Part shown: positions 17,942 to 27,138 of the stretch, piece after piece
How positions within the stretch are numbered: position 1 is the first letter of the stretch
Layout: every line of letters starts with the position of its first letter
DNA from: an uncultured Roseicyclus sp.
Lineage (GTDB): Bacteria; Pseudomonadota; Alphaproteobacteria; Rhodobacterales; Rhodobacteraceae
Assembly: GCA_947500415.1 (NCBI GenBank)
Contig: CANMRT010000001.1
Coordinates: 1,142,982 to 1,206,981 of the forward strand
Reading direction: 5' to 3'
DNA: 64,000 nucleotides
Position numbers and translations under genes: made by a program
The notes under the pieces: model-generated
Databases searched by the model: none
Told to the model about the DNA's origin: nothing
What the model saw: only the letters and a program-made list of their open reading frames with translations

Positions 17942-19716
17942 CAGAAGTTGGCGGCTTCCAACGCCATGACGTCTTCGCCACCGGCCTGAATGCGCGCCAG
18001 ATGCGTCGCGGTCATCGGCAGGGTGCGGTTCATGTAGAACCGGCCCGTGGCCAGCTTGGTGTTATGGAAGTCAGGGTCAGTGGTGCCCTCGGACAGCGCT
18101 TTCAGCGACGCCTTCGCCATCATGCCCCACATCAGGCCAAGGCAGGTGTGGCCGAAGAGGTGCATGAAGTCATACGATCCCGATAGCGCGTTGTTGGGGT
18201 TCTTCATGCCTTCCTGCATGAAGTACATGCCGGCGGCTTGAAGGTCCTTGGAGGCGCGCTTGAGGGGTTCAATGAACTCACCCATGCCTTCGGTTTCGGC
18301 GTTTTCCTTGCAGAACGTCTTGACCAGATCGAAGAAAGCCATGACGTGCTTGCCGCCGTCCTGTGCAAGCTTGCGGCCCACCAGATCGAGCGCTTGCACG
18401 CCGTTCGCACCCTCGTAGATCATCGCGATCCGGGCATCGCGGGTGTACTGCGACATGCCCCATTCTTCGATGTAGCCGTGCCCGCCATAGACCTGCTGCG
18501 CCTGCACAGTCATGTCGTAGCCTTTGTCCGTCAAGAAGCCCTTGATGACCGGCGTCAGGAGTGAGATCAGGCCATCGGCATCCGCGTCTTCGTTGCGGTG
18601 CGCGCGGTCGATCAGGGTCGAGCCCCACAGAAGGAAGGCACGGCCCCCTTCGGCAAAACTCTTTTGTTCCATCAGGTTACGGCGAATGTCGGGGTGCACG
18701 ATCAGCGGATCGGCGGGGCCTTCGGGGTTCTTGATGCCAGTTACGTCGCGGCCCTGAAGGCGGTCCTTGGCGTATTCGAGCGCGTTCTGGAACGCGACCT
18801 CGGCCTGGGCAAGGCCCTGCATGCCGACACCCAGACGGGCTTCGTTCATCATGGTGAACATGGCGCGCATACCCTTGTGCTCTTCGCCGAGCAGGTAACC
18901 GGTCGCCTCGTCGTAGTTCATCACGCAGGTGGAATTGCCGTGGATGCCCATCTTTTCTTCGATCTTGCCGCAGCTGACGCCGTTACGCGGCCCGAGCGAG
19001 CCATCTTCGTTTACAAGGAACTTAGGCACGATGAAGAGCGACACACCTTTGATACCCTCGGGCCCACCGACAATCTTGCCGAGGACGAGGTGGACGATGT
19101 TGTCCGCCATGTCGTGCTCGCCAGCGGAGATGAAGATCTTCTGGCCGGAGATTTTGTAGGAGCCGTCACTCTGCGGTTCAGCCTTGGTGCGCATCAGGCC
19201 CAGATCGGTGCCGCAGTGCGGTTCCGTCAGGTTCATTGTGCCCGTCCATTCGCAGGAGATCATCTTGGGCAGATAGGTGTCTTTCTGCTGATCCGTGCCG
19301 TGGGCCAGAATTGCGGAGGCCGCGCCATGGGTCAGGCCGTGATACATGGTGAAGGCCTGATTGGCGGAAGAGAACATCTCACCCGTGGCGGTGTTCATGA
19401 CATAGGGCAGGCCCATGCCGCCATACTGCTCAGGCATGTCGATGCCGGGCCAACCGCCCTCACGGGTCTCGTCAAAGGCTGCCTTGAAGCCGGTGGGTGT
19501 GCGCACCACGCCGTTTTCCATGGTGCAGCCTTCGGTGTCACCCACCACGTTCAGCGGTGCCAGCACTTCGGACGCGATTTTGCCCGCTTCGCCAAGGATG
19601 GCACTTGTGAAGTCGCCGTCCAGGTCGGAATAGCCGGGGATATCCTGGCCCGAAATGTTGAGGACGTCGTGCAGGATGAACTGCATGTCTTTGGTGGGGG
19701 CGGTGTAGCTGGGCAT
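17941..19716 (-). CDS. Acyl-CoA dehydrogenase (long form with C-terminal domain)
   Basis: 591 residues, longer than classical acyl-CoA dehydrogenases (about 380) because of an N-terminal extension and a C-terminal domain, as in FadE12/DmdC-like enzymes. Core motifs are visible: [20 protein letters not shown] (FAD/substrate), [20 protein letters not shown] and [19 protein letters not shown], where the Glu of YEGA is the likely catalytic base. Catalyses the first FAD-dependent step of acyl-CoA oxidation. It overlaps the two small genes downstream, and the MerR gene lies 36 bp upstream. A 3-methylmercaptopropionyl-CoA role (DmdC) is possible given the family, but no dmd partners are nearby. Confidence 0.9.
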   Translation of the reverse strand: MPSYTAPTKDMQFILHDVLNISGQDIPGYSDLDGDFTSAILGEAGKIASEVLAPLNVVGDTEGCTMENGVVRTPTGFKAAFDETREGGWPGIDMPEQYGGMGLPYVMNTATGEMFSSANQAFTMYHGLTHGAASAILAHGTDQQKDTYLPKMISCEWTGTMNLTEPHCGTDLGLMRTKAEPQSDGSYKISGQKIFISAGEHDMADNIVHLVLGKIVGGPEGIKGVSLFIVPKFLVNEDGSLGPRNGVSCGKIEEKMGIHGNSTCVMNYDEATGYLLGEEHKGMRAMFTMMNEARLGVGMQGLAQAEVAFQNALEYAKDRLQGRDVTGIKNPEGPADPLIVHPDIRRNLMEQKSFAEGGRAFLLWGSTLIDRAHRNEDADADGLISLLTPVIKGFLTDKGYDMTVQAQQVYGGHGYIEEWGMSQYTRDARIAMIYEGANGVQALDLVGRKLAQDGGKHVMAFFDLVKTFCKENAETEGMGEFIEPLKRASKDLQAAGMYFMQEGMKNPNNALSGSYDFMHLFGHTCLGLMWGMMAKASLKALSEGTTDPDFHNTKLATGRFYMNRTLPMTATHLARIQAGGEDVMALEAANF

Positions 19717-19752
19717 AGAATGTCCTCCCGAAGGGTGGGCTGGTGGTGTTGG

Positions 19753-20142
19753 TCAGGCGGCGGGCTTGTTGCTGGCAAGCATGTCGCCCACCAACTGCAT
19801 CTGTGTGCGCAACTCGTCGATGGCTTCATCAAGTTCTGCGCGCTGACGTTCCATGTCGCCAAGACGATCGTTGGCGATGTCGAGCGTGCGGCTGAGCTGC
19901 GTTTCCTGGCTGTCGTCGACGTAGTAAAGATCGAGCAGCTGCCGAATTTCTTCGAGGCTGAACCCAAAGCGCTTGCCGCGCAGGATCAGCTTCAGGCGCG
20001 CCCGGTCGCGGCGCGTGAACAGGCGGCGCTGGCCGTCGCGGATGGGGAACAGCAGTTCCTTGGACTCGTAGAAGCGCAAGGTGCGCGGGGTCACGTCAAA
20101 TGCATCACACATCTCACGGATCGTCATGGTTTCCTGGGTCAT
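19753..20142 (-). CDS. MerR-family transcriptional regulator (1)
   Basis: 129 residues from MTQETMTIREMCDAFDV; an ATG at 20127 or 20169 is also possible. N-terminal winged HTH (VTPRTLRFYESKELLFP), then LILRGKRFGFSLEEIRQLLD and a C-terminal coiled coil (about 75-120) for dimerisation. No Cys metal site, so the effector is probably an acyl-CoA or another organic ligand, as in LiuR-type MerR regulators. It lies 36 bp upstream of the acyl-CoA dehydrogenase gene, its likely target. Confidence 0.85.
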   Translation of the reverse strand: MTQETMTIREMCDAFDVTPRTLRFYESKELLFPIRDGQRRLFTRRDRARLKLILRGKRFGFSLEEIRQLLDLYYVDDSQETQLSRTLDIANDRLGDMERQRAELDEAIDELRTQMQLVGDMLASNKPAA

Positions 20143-20220
20143 GGCGTGGCTCTCGATACTGTCAAACATGCCGTTTTATGGCCCTCATCTGCGAGTCGAT
20201 GCCTGTGTATACAAGCGAAG

Positions 20221-20252
20221 ATGACGTGGACGTAAACGAGACGTCACGTCAT
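20221..20252. promoter_or_regulatory. Inverted repeat, candidate MerR operator
   Basis: ATGACGTG (20221-20228) and CACGTCAT (20245-20252) are perfect inverted arms around a 16-bp spacer that itself contains GACGT and ACGTC steps. It lies 79 bp before the start of MerR gene 1 and its operon, and downstream of MerR gene 2. MerR regulators bind dyads in stretched promoters, so this is a plausible operator. Confidence 0.5.
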
Positions 20253-20369
20253 TTCCCGGCTGACGAAAGGTTAAGCAAAGTGACGTAGGGTCATTCGGAA
20301 TAAAGCTATCGCGCTATCCCGGGTCTTGGCCTGGTCTGGGGCAGAGAAGCGTGCGTGATCCGCCCGGGA

Positions 20370-20738
20370 TCAGGTGCTGGCAGCCGTCTCGTCGCGTAAT
20401 AGTTTGAGCTCGGCAATCACTTCGTCCAGCTCGACCCGACGTTGATGCAACTCAGCAAGCTGCTTGTCGGCATACTCAAGCCAGATTTCCTTCTGCGCTT
20501 CCCAGCCCTCGCCCTTGTCGTAGATTTCCAGCCATTGCCGGATCTCCTCAAGCGAGAACCCAAAGCGTCGTCCACGCAGGATCAACGTCATGCGGGCCAC
20601 TTCACGGGGGCCATAGAACCGCGCGCGACCTTCACGTTCGGGGGAGAGCAGCTCGATATATTCGTAATGGCGCAAAGTGCGCGGCGTTACATCAAAACGC
20701 GCGCACATCTCTTTGAATTCCAATCGATCTTCAGCCAT
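20370..20738 (-). CDS. MerR-family transcriptional regulator (2)
   Basis: 122 residues from MAEDRLEFKEMCARFDV. Same plan as MerR gene 1: winged HTH (VTPRTLRHYEYIELLSP), LILRGRRFGFSLEEIRQWLE and a C-terminal coiled coil. The two proteins share most positions in the HTH region, so they are tandem paralogues. A longer in-frame reading to 20834 covers upstream noncoding DNA. Divergent from the thioesterase gene at 20864, with a 125-bp shared control region. Confidence 0.83.
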   Translation of the reverse strand: MAEDRLEFKEMCARFDVTPRTLRHYEYIELLSPEREGRARFYGPREVARMTLILRGRRFGFSLEEIRQWLEIYDKGEGWEAQKEIWLEYADKQLAELHQRRVELDEVIAELKLLRDETAAST

Positions 20739-20863
20739 GTGCGATGTCTCTTTTCGCCCCCTGCACATAGTATGCCGCGTGAAATTGCGTTTGTTAAGAG
20801 ACTTCCCCCTTGCACCCACACACGGGCCGCGCATGATCGCGGTTGGACAGGGAAGGCAGCAAG

Positions 20864-21295
20864 ATGGCGAGTGAGACAGCAGACAAGGCGCGTATCGCCC
20901 GGCAATTCATCGAGGCGATCCCCTTTTCCAAAGCGCTGAAGATGAGCCTCGATGAAATTGGCGATGGTCTGGCTGTGATTTCAATGCCTTACGACGAAGG
21001 GCTGGTGGGTGATCCGCGCACGGGCGTGATCCATGGCGGCGCAGTTTCGGCTCTGATGGACACCTGTGGCGGGGCGGCAGTGATGAGCCACCCTGAGGCT
21101 TTGGCGGCCACGGCAACGATTGATTTGCGGATCGACTATATGCGGCCTGCCACGCCGGGAGAGCGGATTACGGCGCGGGCGCATTGCTATCATGTCACCC
21201 GCTCGGTCGCGTTTATCCGTGCGGAGGCTTTCGACAGTGATGAGGCCCGGCCGGTGGCGGCCGCAACCGGCGCGTTCACGGTGACAAGGGGTTAG
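20864..21295 (+). CDS. PaaI-type hotdog thioesterase (1)
   Basis: 143 residues, start MASETADKARIARQFIE after a GGAAGG ribosome site. Hotdog fold with the characteristic GVIHGGAVSALMDTCGG, where the HGG turn and the acidic residue on the long helix form the active site. Hydrolyses an acyl- or aryl-CoA thioester. Divergent from MerR gene 2, which could control it. Followed after 9 bp by a second, related thioesterase gene. Confidence 0.85.
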   Translation: MASETADKARIARQFIEAIPFSKALKMSLDEIGDGLAVISMPYDEGLVGDPRTGVIHGGAVSALMDTCGGAAVMSHPEALAATATIDLRIDYMRPATPGERITARAHCYHVTRSVAFIRAEAFDSDEARPVAAATGAFTVTRG

Positions 21296-21304
21296 GTTAT
21301 CCAC

Positions 21305-21808
21305 ATGAGACAAGCACCGGAACCCGTTCACATCATTAAGGAAAGACGCGACAAGGCGCTGGCCGCTTTGGTTGAAGGCGTGCCCTACATCCGCACACTT
21401 GGGGTTGGGTTTGACCGCCGGGGCGATGAGCTTACGGCGGTGCTGAACTACGACGACAAGCTGATCGGCAACCCGCTTTTGCCCGCGCTACATGGCGGGG
21501 CGACGGCCTCCTTTCTTGAAGTGTCGGCGATTATGGAGCTGTCGTTTCACATCCTTTGGGATGAAATCGAAAATGGGCGGTTGGATGCGGATACGTTGAC
21601 CCCTGAAACGTTACCAAGGCTGCCAAAAACCATTGACTTTACAGTGGATTATCTGCGGTCTGGTCTGCCGCGCGACGCCTATGCGCGGGCGCGGGTGAAC
21701 CGATCCGGTCGGCGCTACGCGAGCGTGCATGTAGAGGCTTGGCAGGACAATCGTGACCGGCTGTTTGCGCAAGCGACAGGGCATTTCCTGATGCCGGATC
21801 GAAGTTAA
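21305..21808 (+). CDS. PaaI-type hotdog thioesterase (2)
   Basis: 167 residues. Same fold as its neighbour, with LPALHGGATASFLEVSAIM as the active-site helix region and an insertion (about 85-105) before the strand TIDFTVDYLRSG. The pair may act as a heteromer or on different chain lengths. It ends 4 bp before the MATE transporter gene, so the three plus-strand genes form a unit. Confidence 0.82.
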   Translation: MRQAPEPVHIIKERRDKALAALVEGVPYIRTLGVGFDRRGDELTAVLNYDDKLIGNPLLPALHGGATASFLEVSAIMELSFHILWDEIENGRLDADTLTPETLPRLPKTIDFTVDYLRSGLPRDAYARARVNRSGRRYASVHVEAWQDNRDRLFAQATGHFLMPDRS

Positions 21809-21812
21809 CCAT

Positions 21813-23150
21813 ATGGACGTGCCAGCAGACGCCAGCACCCCACCGAAGCCGCTGACTCACCGCCGTGTTCTTAAAATTGCCGGACCTATTGTGCTGTCCA
21901 ACGCCACGGTACCGCTTTTGGGCATCGTAGATGTGGGCGTTGTGGGCCAGATGGGCGAGGCTGCACCGATCGGGGCCGTGGGCATTGGCGCGATCATTCT
22001 GACCAGTGTTTTCTGGATTTTCGGCTTCCTGCGCATGGGGACGGTAGGCCTTGTGGGGCAGGCCGAGGGGGCGGGGGACATGGCCGAGGTGTCGGCGATC
22101 CTGACACGCGCCTTGATGATTGCGGGAGCCGGTGGCTTGCTGCTGGTCGCGCTTTATCCGGTCATCATTTGGGGGGCGTTTTCGTGGGATCCGACCAGCG
22201 AAGAAGTGGAGACGCTGGCGCGGGAATATCTGTTCATCCGCATCTGGACCGCGCCCTTTGCGATCTCGGTCTACGCGCTGACGGGCTGGCTGATCGCTCA
22301 GGAAAGAACCGGGGCGGTGTTCTGGATTCAGCTGCTGATGAACGGGCTGAATATCGGACTTAACTTCCTGTTTGTATTGGGTTTTGATTGGGGCGTCGAG
22401 GGCGTGGCGCTGTCCACAGCTATCGCCGAAATCGTGGGTGCAGGGCTGGGATTGTGGTTCTGTCGGAACGCTTTTGATAGGCCGGAATGGCGCGATTGGG
22501 GGCGGGTTTTTGACCGCGCGCGGATGGTGAAGATGGCGCTTTTGAACGTCGACATCCTGATCCGCTCGGCGCTGTTGGTTTCGATCTTCACCTCCTTCAC
22601 GTTTTTGGGCGCGCAGTTCGGGGATGTGACCTTGGCGGCGAACGAAGTTCTCATACAATTCATGTACTTAACCGCCAACGCGATGGATGGATTTGCCTTT
22701 GCGGCAGAGACCCTGATCGCGCGCGCCTATGGGCGGAAAGACCCCGCGCGTGTGCGGCGGTCGGCGGTTTTGACGTCGATCTGGGGGATGGTGATTTGCC
22801 TGGGTCTGGCCATGCTGTTTTTGGTCTTAGGCCCTGTTTTCATTGATGTTTTGGCCAAGGATGCGGAGGTGCAGGCGACGGGCCGGGTCTTCCTTCCGTG
22901 GATGGTTGCGGCCCCGATTGTGGGCTGCGCGGCCTGGATGCTGGATGGCATCTTCATTGGCGCGGCGCGGGGGCGCGACATGAGAAACATGATGATTCTC
23001 AGTGCTTTGGTCTATGTGGCAGCGGTGATCGTGCTGATCCCGATCTTTGAAAACCACGGCGTCTGGATGGCGCTTTTGGTGAGTTTCGCGGCGCGCGGGA
23101 TTACGTTGGGTCTGCGCTATCCGGCGTTGGAGCGGGCGGCAAAACCCTGA
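21813..23150 (+). CDS. MATE-family efflux transporter (DinF-like)
   Basis: 445 residues with about 12 hydrophobic segments in two similar halves. The N-terminal half shows KIAGPIVLSNATVPLLGIVD and the conserved GxxxxGQ region FLRMGTVGLVGQAEGAGD; the second half opens near MALLNVDILIRSALLV. Exports organic cations or drugs by Na+ or H+ antiport in this family. Cargo unknown; co-occurrence with two thioesterases suggests an acyl-type metabolite, but that is inference. Confidence 0.88.
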   Translation: MDVPADASTPPKPLTHRRVLKIAGPIVLSNATVPLLGIVDVGVVGQMGEAAPIGAVGIGAIILTSVFWIFGFLRMGTVGLVGQAEGAGDMAEVSAILTRALMIAGAGGLLLVALYPVIIWGAFSWDPTSEEVETLAREYLFIRIWTAPFAISVYALTGWLIAQERTGAVFWIQLLMNGLNIGLNFLFVLGFDWGVEGVALSTAIAEIVGAGLGLWFCRNAFDRPEWRDWGRVFDRARMVKMALLNVDILIRSALLVSIFTSFTFLGAQFGDVTLAANEVLIQFMYLTANAMDGFAFAAETLIARAYGRKDPARVRRSAVLTSIWGMVICLGLAMLFLVLGPVFIDVLAKDAEVQATGRVFLPWMVAAPIVGCAAWMLDGIFIGAARGRDMRNMMILSALVYVAAVIVLIPIFENHGVWMALLVSFAARGITLGLRYPALERAAKP

Positions 23151-23216
23151 CCAGATGGTCACTTATGCATCCATCTGGTCACAGATTTCGCAAAAAATGC
23201 GTTCATCTGGTCACAG
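23150..23216. repeat. Direct and inverted repeats in the MATE-arsC gap
   Basis: CATCTGGTCACAG occurs twice (23172-23184 and 23204-23216), and ACCAGATGG at 23150-23158 is the inverted partner of CCATCTGGT at 23171-23179. A degenerate copy (TGACCAAGTGGT) lies near 23249. The spacing of 32 bp between direct copies suggests protein-binding sites or a small repeat element. The rest of the gap to 23318 is otherwise blank. Confidence 0.5.
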
Positions 23217-23318
23217 TTTGGTCGCCGCATTCGTGGGACGCGAAACAATGACCAAGTGGTTACATGTTGCACCGGTCAGCTGCGAGGACAGCCGAAGGCT
23301 GGAGGAGGGGCTGACCCG

Positions 23319-23660
23319 TCAGAGCATTGTCAGAATCTGCTCGGGCGGACGTCCGATGACGGCATTCGCGCCTGCCAGCAGGATGGGGCGTTCGATCAGG
23401 ATGGGATGCGTTGCCATGGCGACGATCAGCGCGGTGTCGTCGGCGTCCTTCAGGCCCAGATCCTTGTAGAGCGTCTCGCCCGTCCGCATCATGGCGCGCG
23501 GCGCGATCTGAAGGCGGGTCAGAACCTCGATGATCTCAACCTCCGTCGGTGCGTTGGTGAGGTAGAGGCGCACGGAAGGGGCGTGGCCGCCGTCTTCCAG
23601 AAGCGCAAGCGCTTGGCGGGATTTGGAGCAGCGCGGGTTGTGCCACAGGGTCAGGTCCAT
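23319..23660 (-). CDS. arsC: ArsC-family reductase
   Basis: 113 residues, the length of glutaredoxin-coupled arsenate reductases and Spx/YffB relatives. The catalytic Cys is C11 in [10 protein letters not shown]. An RP(I/L) motif appears late (IERPILLAG), with the conserved Arg near the C-terminus as in ArsC. No other arsenic genes lie nearby, so a housekeeping ArsC-like role is as likely as arsenate resistance. It overlaps the 3' end of pyrD by 10 nt. Confidence 0.82.
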   Translation of the reverse strand: MDLTLWHNPRCSKSRQALALLEDGGHAPSVRLYLTNAPTEVEIIEVLTRLQIAPRAMMRTGETLYKDLGLKDADDTALIVAMATHPILIERPILLAGANAVIGRPPEQILTML

Positions 23661-24709
23661 TCCGATACTCCACTTCCGACGGCCTGCGCGACATTGGCGT
23701 GGCCGTCCCGTTCCAGAAGGGCGTCGAGGCCCTTGGCGATGTCATTGACCAGCGACAGCCCGCCGTAGACGAGGCCGGTATAAAGCTGCACGGCGGAGGC
23801 CCCTGCGCGGATTTTGGCGTAGGCCTGTTCGGCCGAGGCTACGCCGCCGACGCCGATGAGGGGGATCGTGCCGCGGGTCAGCGCGTGGAGTTGCGCGAGC
23901 ACGCGGGTGGATTTCTCGAAAACGGGCTGGCCGGAGAGACCGCCTTTTTCGTGCGCGTTGGGGCTTTGCAGGCCGTCGCGGTCGAGCGTGGTGTTGGTAG
24001 CGATGATGCCGGAGATGCGGCCCGGCGCGTCGAGGATGACGGAGACGATGTCTTCGATGTCCTGCGCCGTGAGATCGGGCGCGATCTTGAGGAAGAGGGC
24101 GACCGGCTCAGCTTCGATCAGGCGGACGGCGTCGACGCGGGTGATGATTTCGGCCAGCGCCTCCTTCCCCTGAAGGTCACGCAGCTTCTCGGTGTTCGGC
24201 GAAGAGACGTTGATTGTGGCGAAGTCGATGTGGGGCGCGCAGCGGCGGTATACGGCAGCGAAATCTTCCAGCCGGTCGGCGCTGTCTTTGTTGGCACCGA
24301 GGTTCAGGCCGATGGGGATTTCGCGCGGCGTCTTTTCCAGCCGGTCGGCGATGACGTCCATACCGTCATTGTTGAAACCGAAGCGGTTGATAGCGGCTTG
24401 ATCTTCAGTCAGGCGAAAGAGGCGTGGTTTGGGGTTGCCTGGCTGCGATTTCGGCGTGGCGGCGCCGACTTCGATGAAGCCGAAGCCTGCACGTTGCAAA
24501 GGACCTGCCGCCTCGGCGTTCTTGTCGAAACCGGCGGCCAGGCCAATCGGGTTGGGCATGTCTAGGCCCGCGACGGTCGTGGCGAGGCGCGGGGTGGTGT
24601 AGGGGCCGGTCAGGGGACCGAGGCCCATCTTGAGGGCGGTCAGGGCGAGGCCGTGGGCGCGTTCCGGGTCAAACGCGTGCAGGACTTTGAGGCCGAAATT
24701 TTCGAGCAT
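23651..24709 (-). CDS. pyrD: Dihydroorotate dehydrogenase (quinone), class 2
   Basis: 352 residues. Oxidises dihydroorotate to orotate at the membrane with quinone as acceptor, the fourth step of pyrimidine synthesis. The N-terminal extension ([19 protein letters not shown]) is the membrane-associating helix pair of class 2 enzymes. FMN and substrate motifs follow: [44 protein letters not shown] with the catalytic Ser, and [17 protein letters not shown]. It directly abuts the DUF952 gene upstream. Confidence 0.95.
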   Translation of the reverse strand: MLENFGLKVLHAFDPERAHGLALTALKMGLGPLTGPYTTPRLATTVAGLDMPNPIGLAAGFDKNAEAAGPLQRAGFGFIEVGAATPKSQPGNPKPRLFRLTEDQAAINRFGFNNDGMDVIADRLEKTPREIPIGLNLGANKDSADRLEDFAAVYRRCAPHIDFATINVSSPNTEKLRDLQGKEALAEIITRVDAVRLIEAEPVALFLKIAPDLTAQDIEDIVSVILDAPGRISGIIATNTTLDRDGLQSPNAHEKGGLSGQPVFEKSTRVLAQLHALTRGTIPLIGVGGVASAEQAYAKIRAGASAVQLYTGLVYGGLSLVNDIAKGLDALLERDGHANVAQAVGSGVSEWT

Positions 24710-25045
24710 TTACAGATCTGCCGGGAATTTGTGCACGCCACCTTCCAGCGGAAGGGGCGCGTGCCAGATGATGTCGACCAGCCGCAGGGGCCCGTAGAGA
24801 TGGGGGAATTTGTCGCCGCCGCGCGAGACCTCCCATTTCAGGGCCGGGCCCAGATCGTCCGCTTCAAGGGCCGCGAGGATCAAGCCCTCTGCGCCTGCGA
24901 AATGCTTGGCCGCCGTCTCCTGCGCCTGGGCGGCGGTGGAGAAATGGACAAAGCCGTCGGCCACGTCGATGGGCGCGCCTTGGGTTTCGCCCCTGGCCTG
25001 AAGGTCGGCCCATTCGGAGGCCCGGAGGATTTTGTAGATGCGCAT
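24710..25045 (-). CDS. DUF952 family protein
   Basis: 111 residues from MRIYKILRASEWADLQARGE; the longer frame to 25180 crosses the divergent promoter region. DUF952 proteins are small cytosolic alpha/beta proteins of unknown function; typical segments are DGFVHFSTAAQAQETAAKHF and FPHLYGPLRL. The stop codon touches the pyrD start without overlap, so the two are co-transcribed. Confidence 0.82.
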   Translation of the reverse strand: MRIYKILRASEWADLQARGETQGAPIDVADGFVHFSTAAQAQETAAKHFAGAEGLILAALEADDLGPALKWEVSRGGDKFPHLYGPLRLVDIIWHAPLPLEGGVHKFPADL

Positions 25046-25170
25046 GGGGGGCGTTTCGCCCGAGGGTGGCGTGGCGTCAAGTGTCACGGGTCTGTGACTT
25101 GGGCGCTTTACTTGGGGAAACGAGAACGCCAAGCTGTCGGCAGTCCAACAAAAAACCTGGGAGATTTTCA

Positions 25171-26769
25171 ATGATCGCACGCATTTTGGGATCCACCGCG
25201 ATTCTGGCGGGTCTTGGCATGGCCGCCCCCGCCGCCGCCGATACGACCCTGCACCTGCTGCATATCAACGATCTGCACAGCCGTATTCAGCCGATCAACC
25301 GTTTCGACAGCACCTGTGGCGCCGAAGACGACGCGGCGGGTGAGTGCTTTGGCGGTGTGGCGCGGGTTGCCACAGCCATCAACACGCTGCGAGGCGAGCT
25401 TGAGGCCGCAGGTGAGAACGTTCTGGTGCTGGACGCGGGCGACCAGTTTCAGGGCAGCCTGATGTACACGACCTACAAGGGCGACGTGGAAGCGGAGTTC
25501 ATGGAGGCGATTGGGTTTGACGTGATGGCCGTGGGCAACCACGAGTTTGACGATGGGCCAGAGAACCTGGCGCGGTTCGCGGAGATGGTGAGTTTCCCGA
25601 TCATTTCGGGCAATCTGGATCTGAGCCAGTCGAATGTTCTGTCCGATGAGATGATCCCGGATCATGTCGTGCTGGATGTGAACGGGGTGCAGGTTGGTGT
25701 GATCTCGGCACTGGCGACGGATACGGCTGAGACCTCCAGCCCCGGCCCGTCGATTATCTTCCAGGATGAGATCGACGCGCTTCAGGCCGATGTTGATGCG
25801 CTGACCGAGCAGGGCGTGAACATCATCATCGCGCTGACCCATGTGGGACTGCCGATGGATATTGCGATTGCGGAAGCCGTGACGGGCATTGACGTGATCG
25901 TGGGCGGGCATTCGCACACCTATCTGTCTTCGTCTGATCCAGATCGTGCGGGCGCCTATCCGACGATGATCACGAACCCTGACGGGGATTTCGTGCCGAT
26001 TGTTCAGGCCTATGCTTATTCGAAATATCTGGGCCACCTTGAGGTGACCTTCGATGATGACGGCAACGTGGTTTATGCCTCGGGCGATACGATGGTGCTG
26101 GACGCCTCCGTCACGCCGGATGCGGATATCGCAGCGCGGGTGGCGGAACTGGCCGGCCCGATTGAGGAGGCCATGGCCGAGGTGATCGGCGAGGCATCGG
26201 ATGTGATCGAAGGCTCACGCGAGGTTTGCCGGGCGATGGAATGCGCCATGGGCAACCTTGTGGCAGATGCGATGCTTGAGCGGGTGGCCGATCAGGGTAT
26301 CCAGGTGGCAATCCAGAACGGTGGCGGTCTACGGGCCACCATCGACAGTGGCGAGATCACCATGGGTGAGGTCTTCACGGTGCTGCCCTTCCAGAACACG
26401 CTGGCCACGTTCGAGCTGACCGGTGCGGGCATCGTGGAAGCGCTGGAGAATGGCGTGAGTGCCGTGGAAGAGGGCGCGGGTCGTTTCCCGCAGGTTTCGG
26501 GCATGTCCTACACCTTTGACCTGAGCCAGGAGCCAGGCAGCCGGGTTTCAGACGTGATGGTTGGCGGTGAGCCGATTGATCTGGAAGCCACCTACGGCGT
26601 TGTGTCCAACAACTACATGCGCGGTGGCGGCGACGGGTATTCCAGCTTTACCACCGCCGAAAACGCCTATGATTTTGGTCCGGGTCTGGAGCAGGTTGTG
26701 GCTGACTATGTCGGCGAGAACAGCCCCTATACGCCCTATACGGACGGTCGCATCACGCAGGCGGAGTAA
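25171..26769 (+). CDS. Secreted 5'-nucleotidase / metallophosphatase
   Basis: 532 residues with a Sec signal peptide (MIARILGSTAILAGLGMA, cleavage after AAA). N-terminal metallophosphoesterase domain with LLHINDLHSR, LDAGDQFQGS, GNHEFDDG and GGHSH dimetal motifs; C-terminal 5'-nucleotidase domain with the aromatic substrate stack (NNYMRGGGDGYSSF). Hydrolyses periplasmic nucleotides to nucleosides, which could feed the salvage operon at 2.4-6.9 kb. Start at 25171 is supported by the signal peptide and GGGAG ribosome site. Followed by a terminator. Confidence 0.92.
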   Translation: MIARILGSTAILAGLGMAAPAAADTTLHLLHINDLHSRIQPINRFDSTCGAEDDAAGECFGGVARVATAINTLRGELEAAGENVLVLDAGDQFQGSLMYTTYKGDVEAEFMEAIGFDVMAVGNHEFDDGPENLARFAEMVSFPIISGNLDLSQSNVLSDEMIPDHVVLDVNGVQVGVISALATDTAETSSPGPSIIFQDEIDALQADVDALTEQGVNIIIALTHVGLPMDIAIAEAVTGIDVIVGGHSHTYLSSSDPDRAGAYPTMITNPDGDFVPIVQAYAYSKYLGHLEVTFDDDGNVVYASGDTMVLDASVTPDADIAARVAELAGPIEEAMAEVIGEASDVIEGSREVCRAMECAMGNLVADAMLERVADQGIQVAIQNGGGLRATIDSGEITMGEVFTVLPFQNTLATFELTGAGIVEALENGVSAVEEGAGRFPQVSGMSYTFDLSQEPGSRVSDVMVGGEPIDLEATYGVVSNNYMRGGGDGYSSFTTAENAYDFGPGLEQVVADYVGENSPYTPYTDGRITQAE

Positions 26770-26801
26770 TTCGCTAACCGCCTGAATTTTAGGCAAATTG
26801 G

Positions 26802-26833
26802 ACCGGCTGAGGGCAACCTTGGCCGGTTTTTTT
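26802..26833 (+). terminator. Rho-independent terminator after the nucleotidase gene
   Basis: ACCGGC (26802-26807) pairs with GCCGGT (26822-26827), with inner AGG/CCT pairing, and is followed by a run of seven T ending at 26833. Confidence 0.8.
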
Positions 26834-26948
26834 GTGCCATGCATTCCGTGCAAGGCGGGTTTCGCAAAACGGGGGATGGTGGTTTGCGTTAGCGCTCACA
26901 TATTGGGGTCACGAGAGACGAAATCACGAGCCAAAAAGGAGCTGTACC

Positions 26949-27116
26949 ATGGCCTCGATCCTCAACACGATCCGTACTGCCGCCCAAAAGCGTGCAGCCT
27001 ATAACCGTACTGTCGCCGAAATCTCGGCCATTTCGACCGAGCTGGGTGTCGAAGACCTGGGCATCTTCCCAGGTGATGCACACAAGATTGCAATGCGCAC
27101 CGTTTACGGGCGCTAA
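26949..27116 (+). CDS. DUF1127-like small protein (55 aa)
   Basis: Starts MASILNTIRTAAQKRAAYNR after an AAGGAG site. Arg/Lys-rich helix, then ELGVEDLGIFPGDAHKIAMR, the second half typical of DUF1127/YjiS-type proteins (L-x-D-(I/L)-G-(I/L)). Alphaproteobacterial DUF1127 proteins include RNA-binding regulators of phosphate and sRNA metabolism; this copy's role is unknown. Stands alone between terminators. Confidence 0.8.
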   Translation: MASILNTIRTAAQKRAAYNRTVAEISAISTELGVEDLGIFPGDAHKIAMRTVYGR

Positions 27117-27138
27117 GCCGGTCGTTTAGTCTGCGGCC

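Noticed and set aside
8896-19716. DMSP demethylation cluster (DmdB/DmdC) reading of the acyl-CoA synthetase and dehydrogenase
   Set aside because: The families fit in a broad sense, but DmdA and DmdD are absent and the thiolase and FadB neighbours suit ordinary beta-oxidation better.
18598-20235. Plus-strand frame of 545 codons opposite acyl-CoA dehydrogenase and MerR
   Set aside because: Shadow of two well-supported minus-strand genes.
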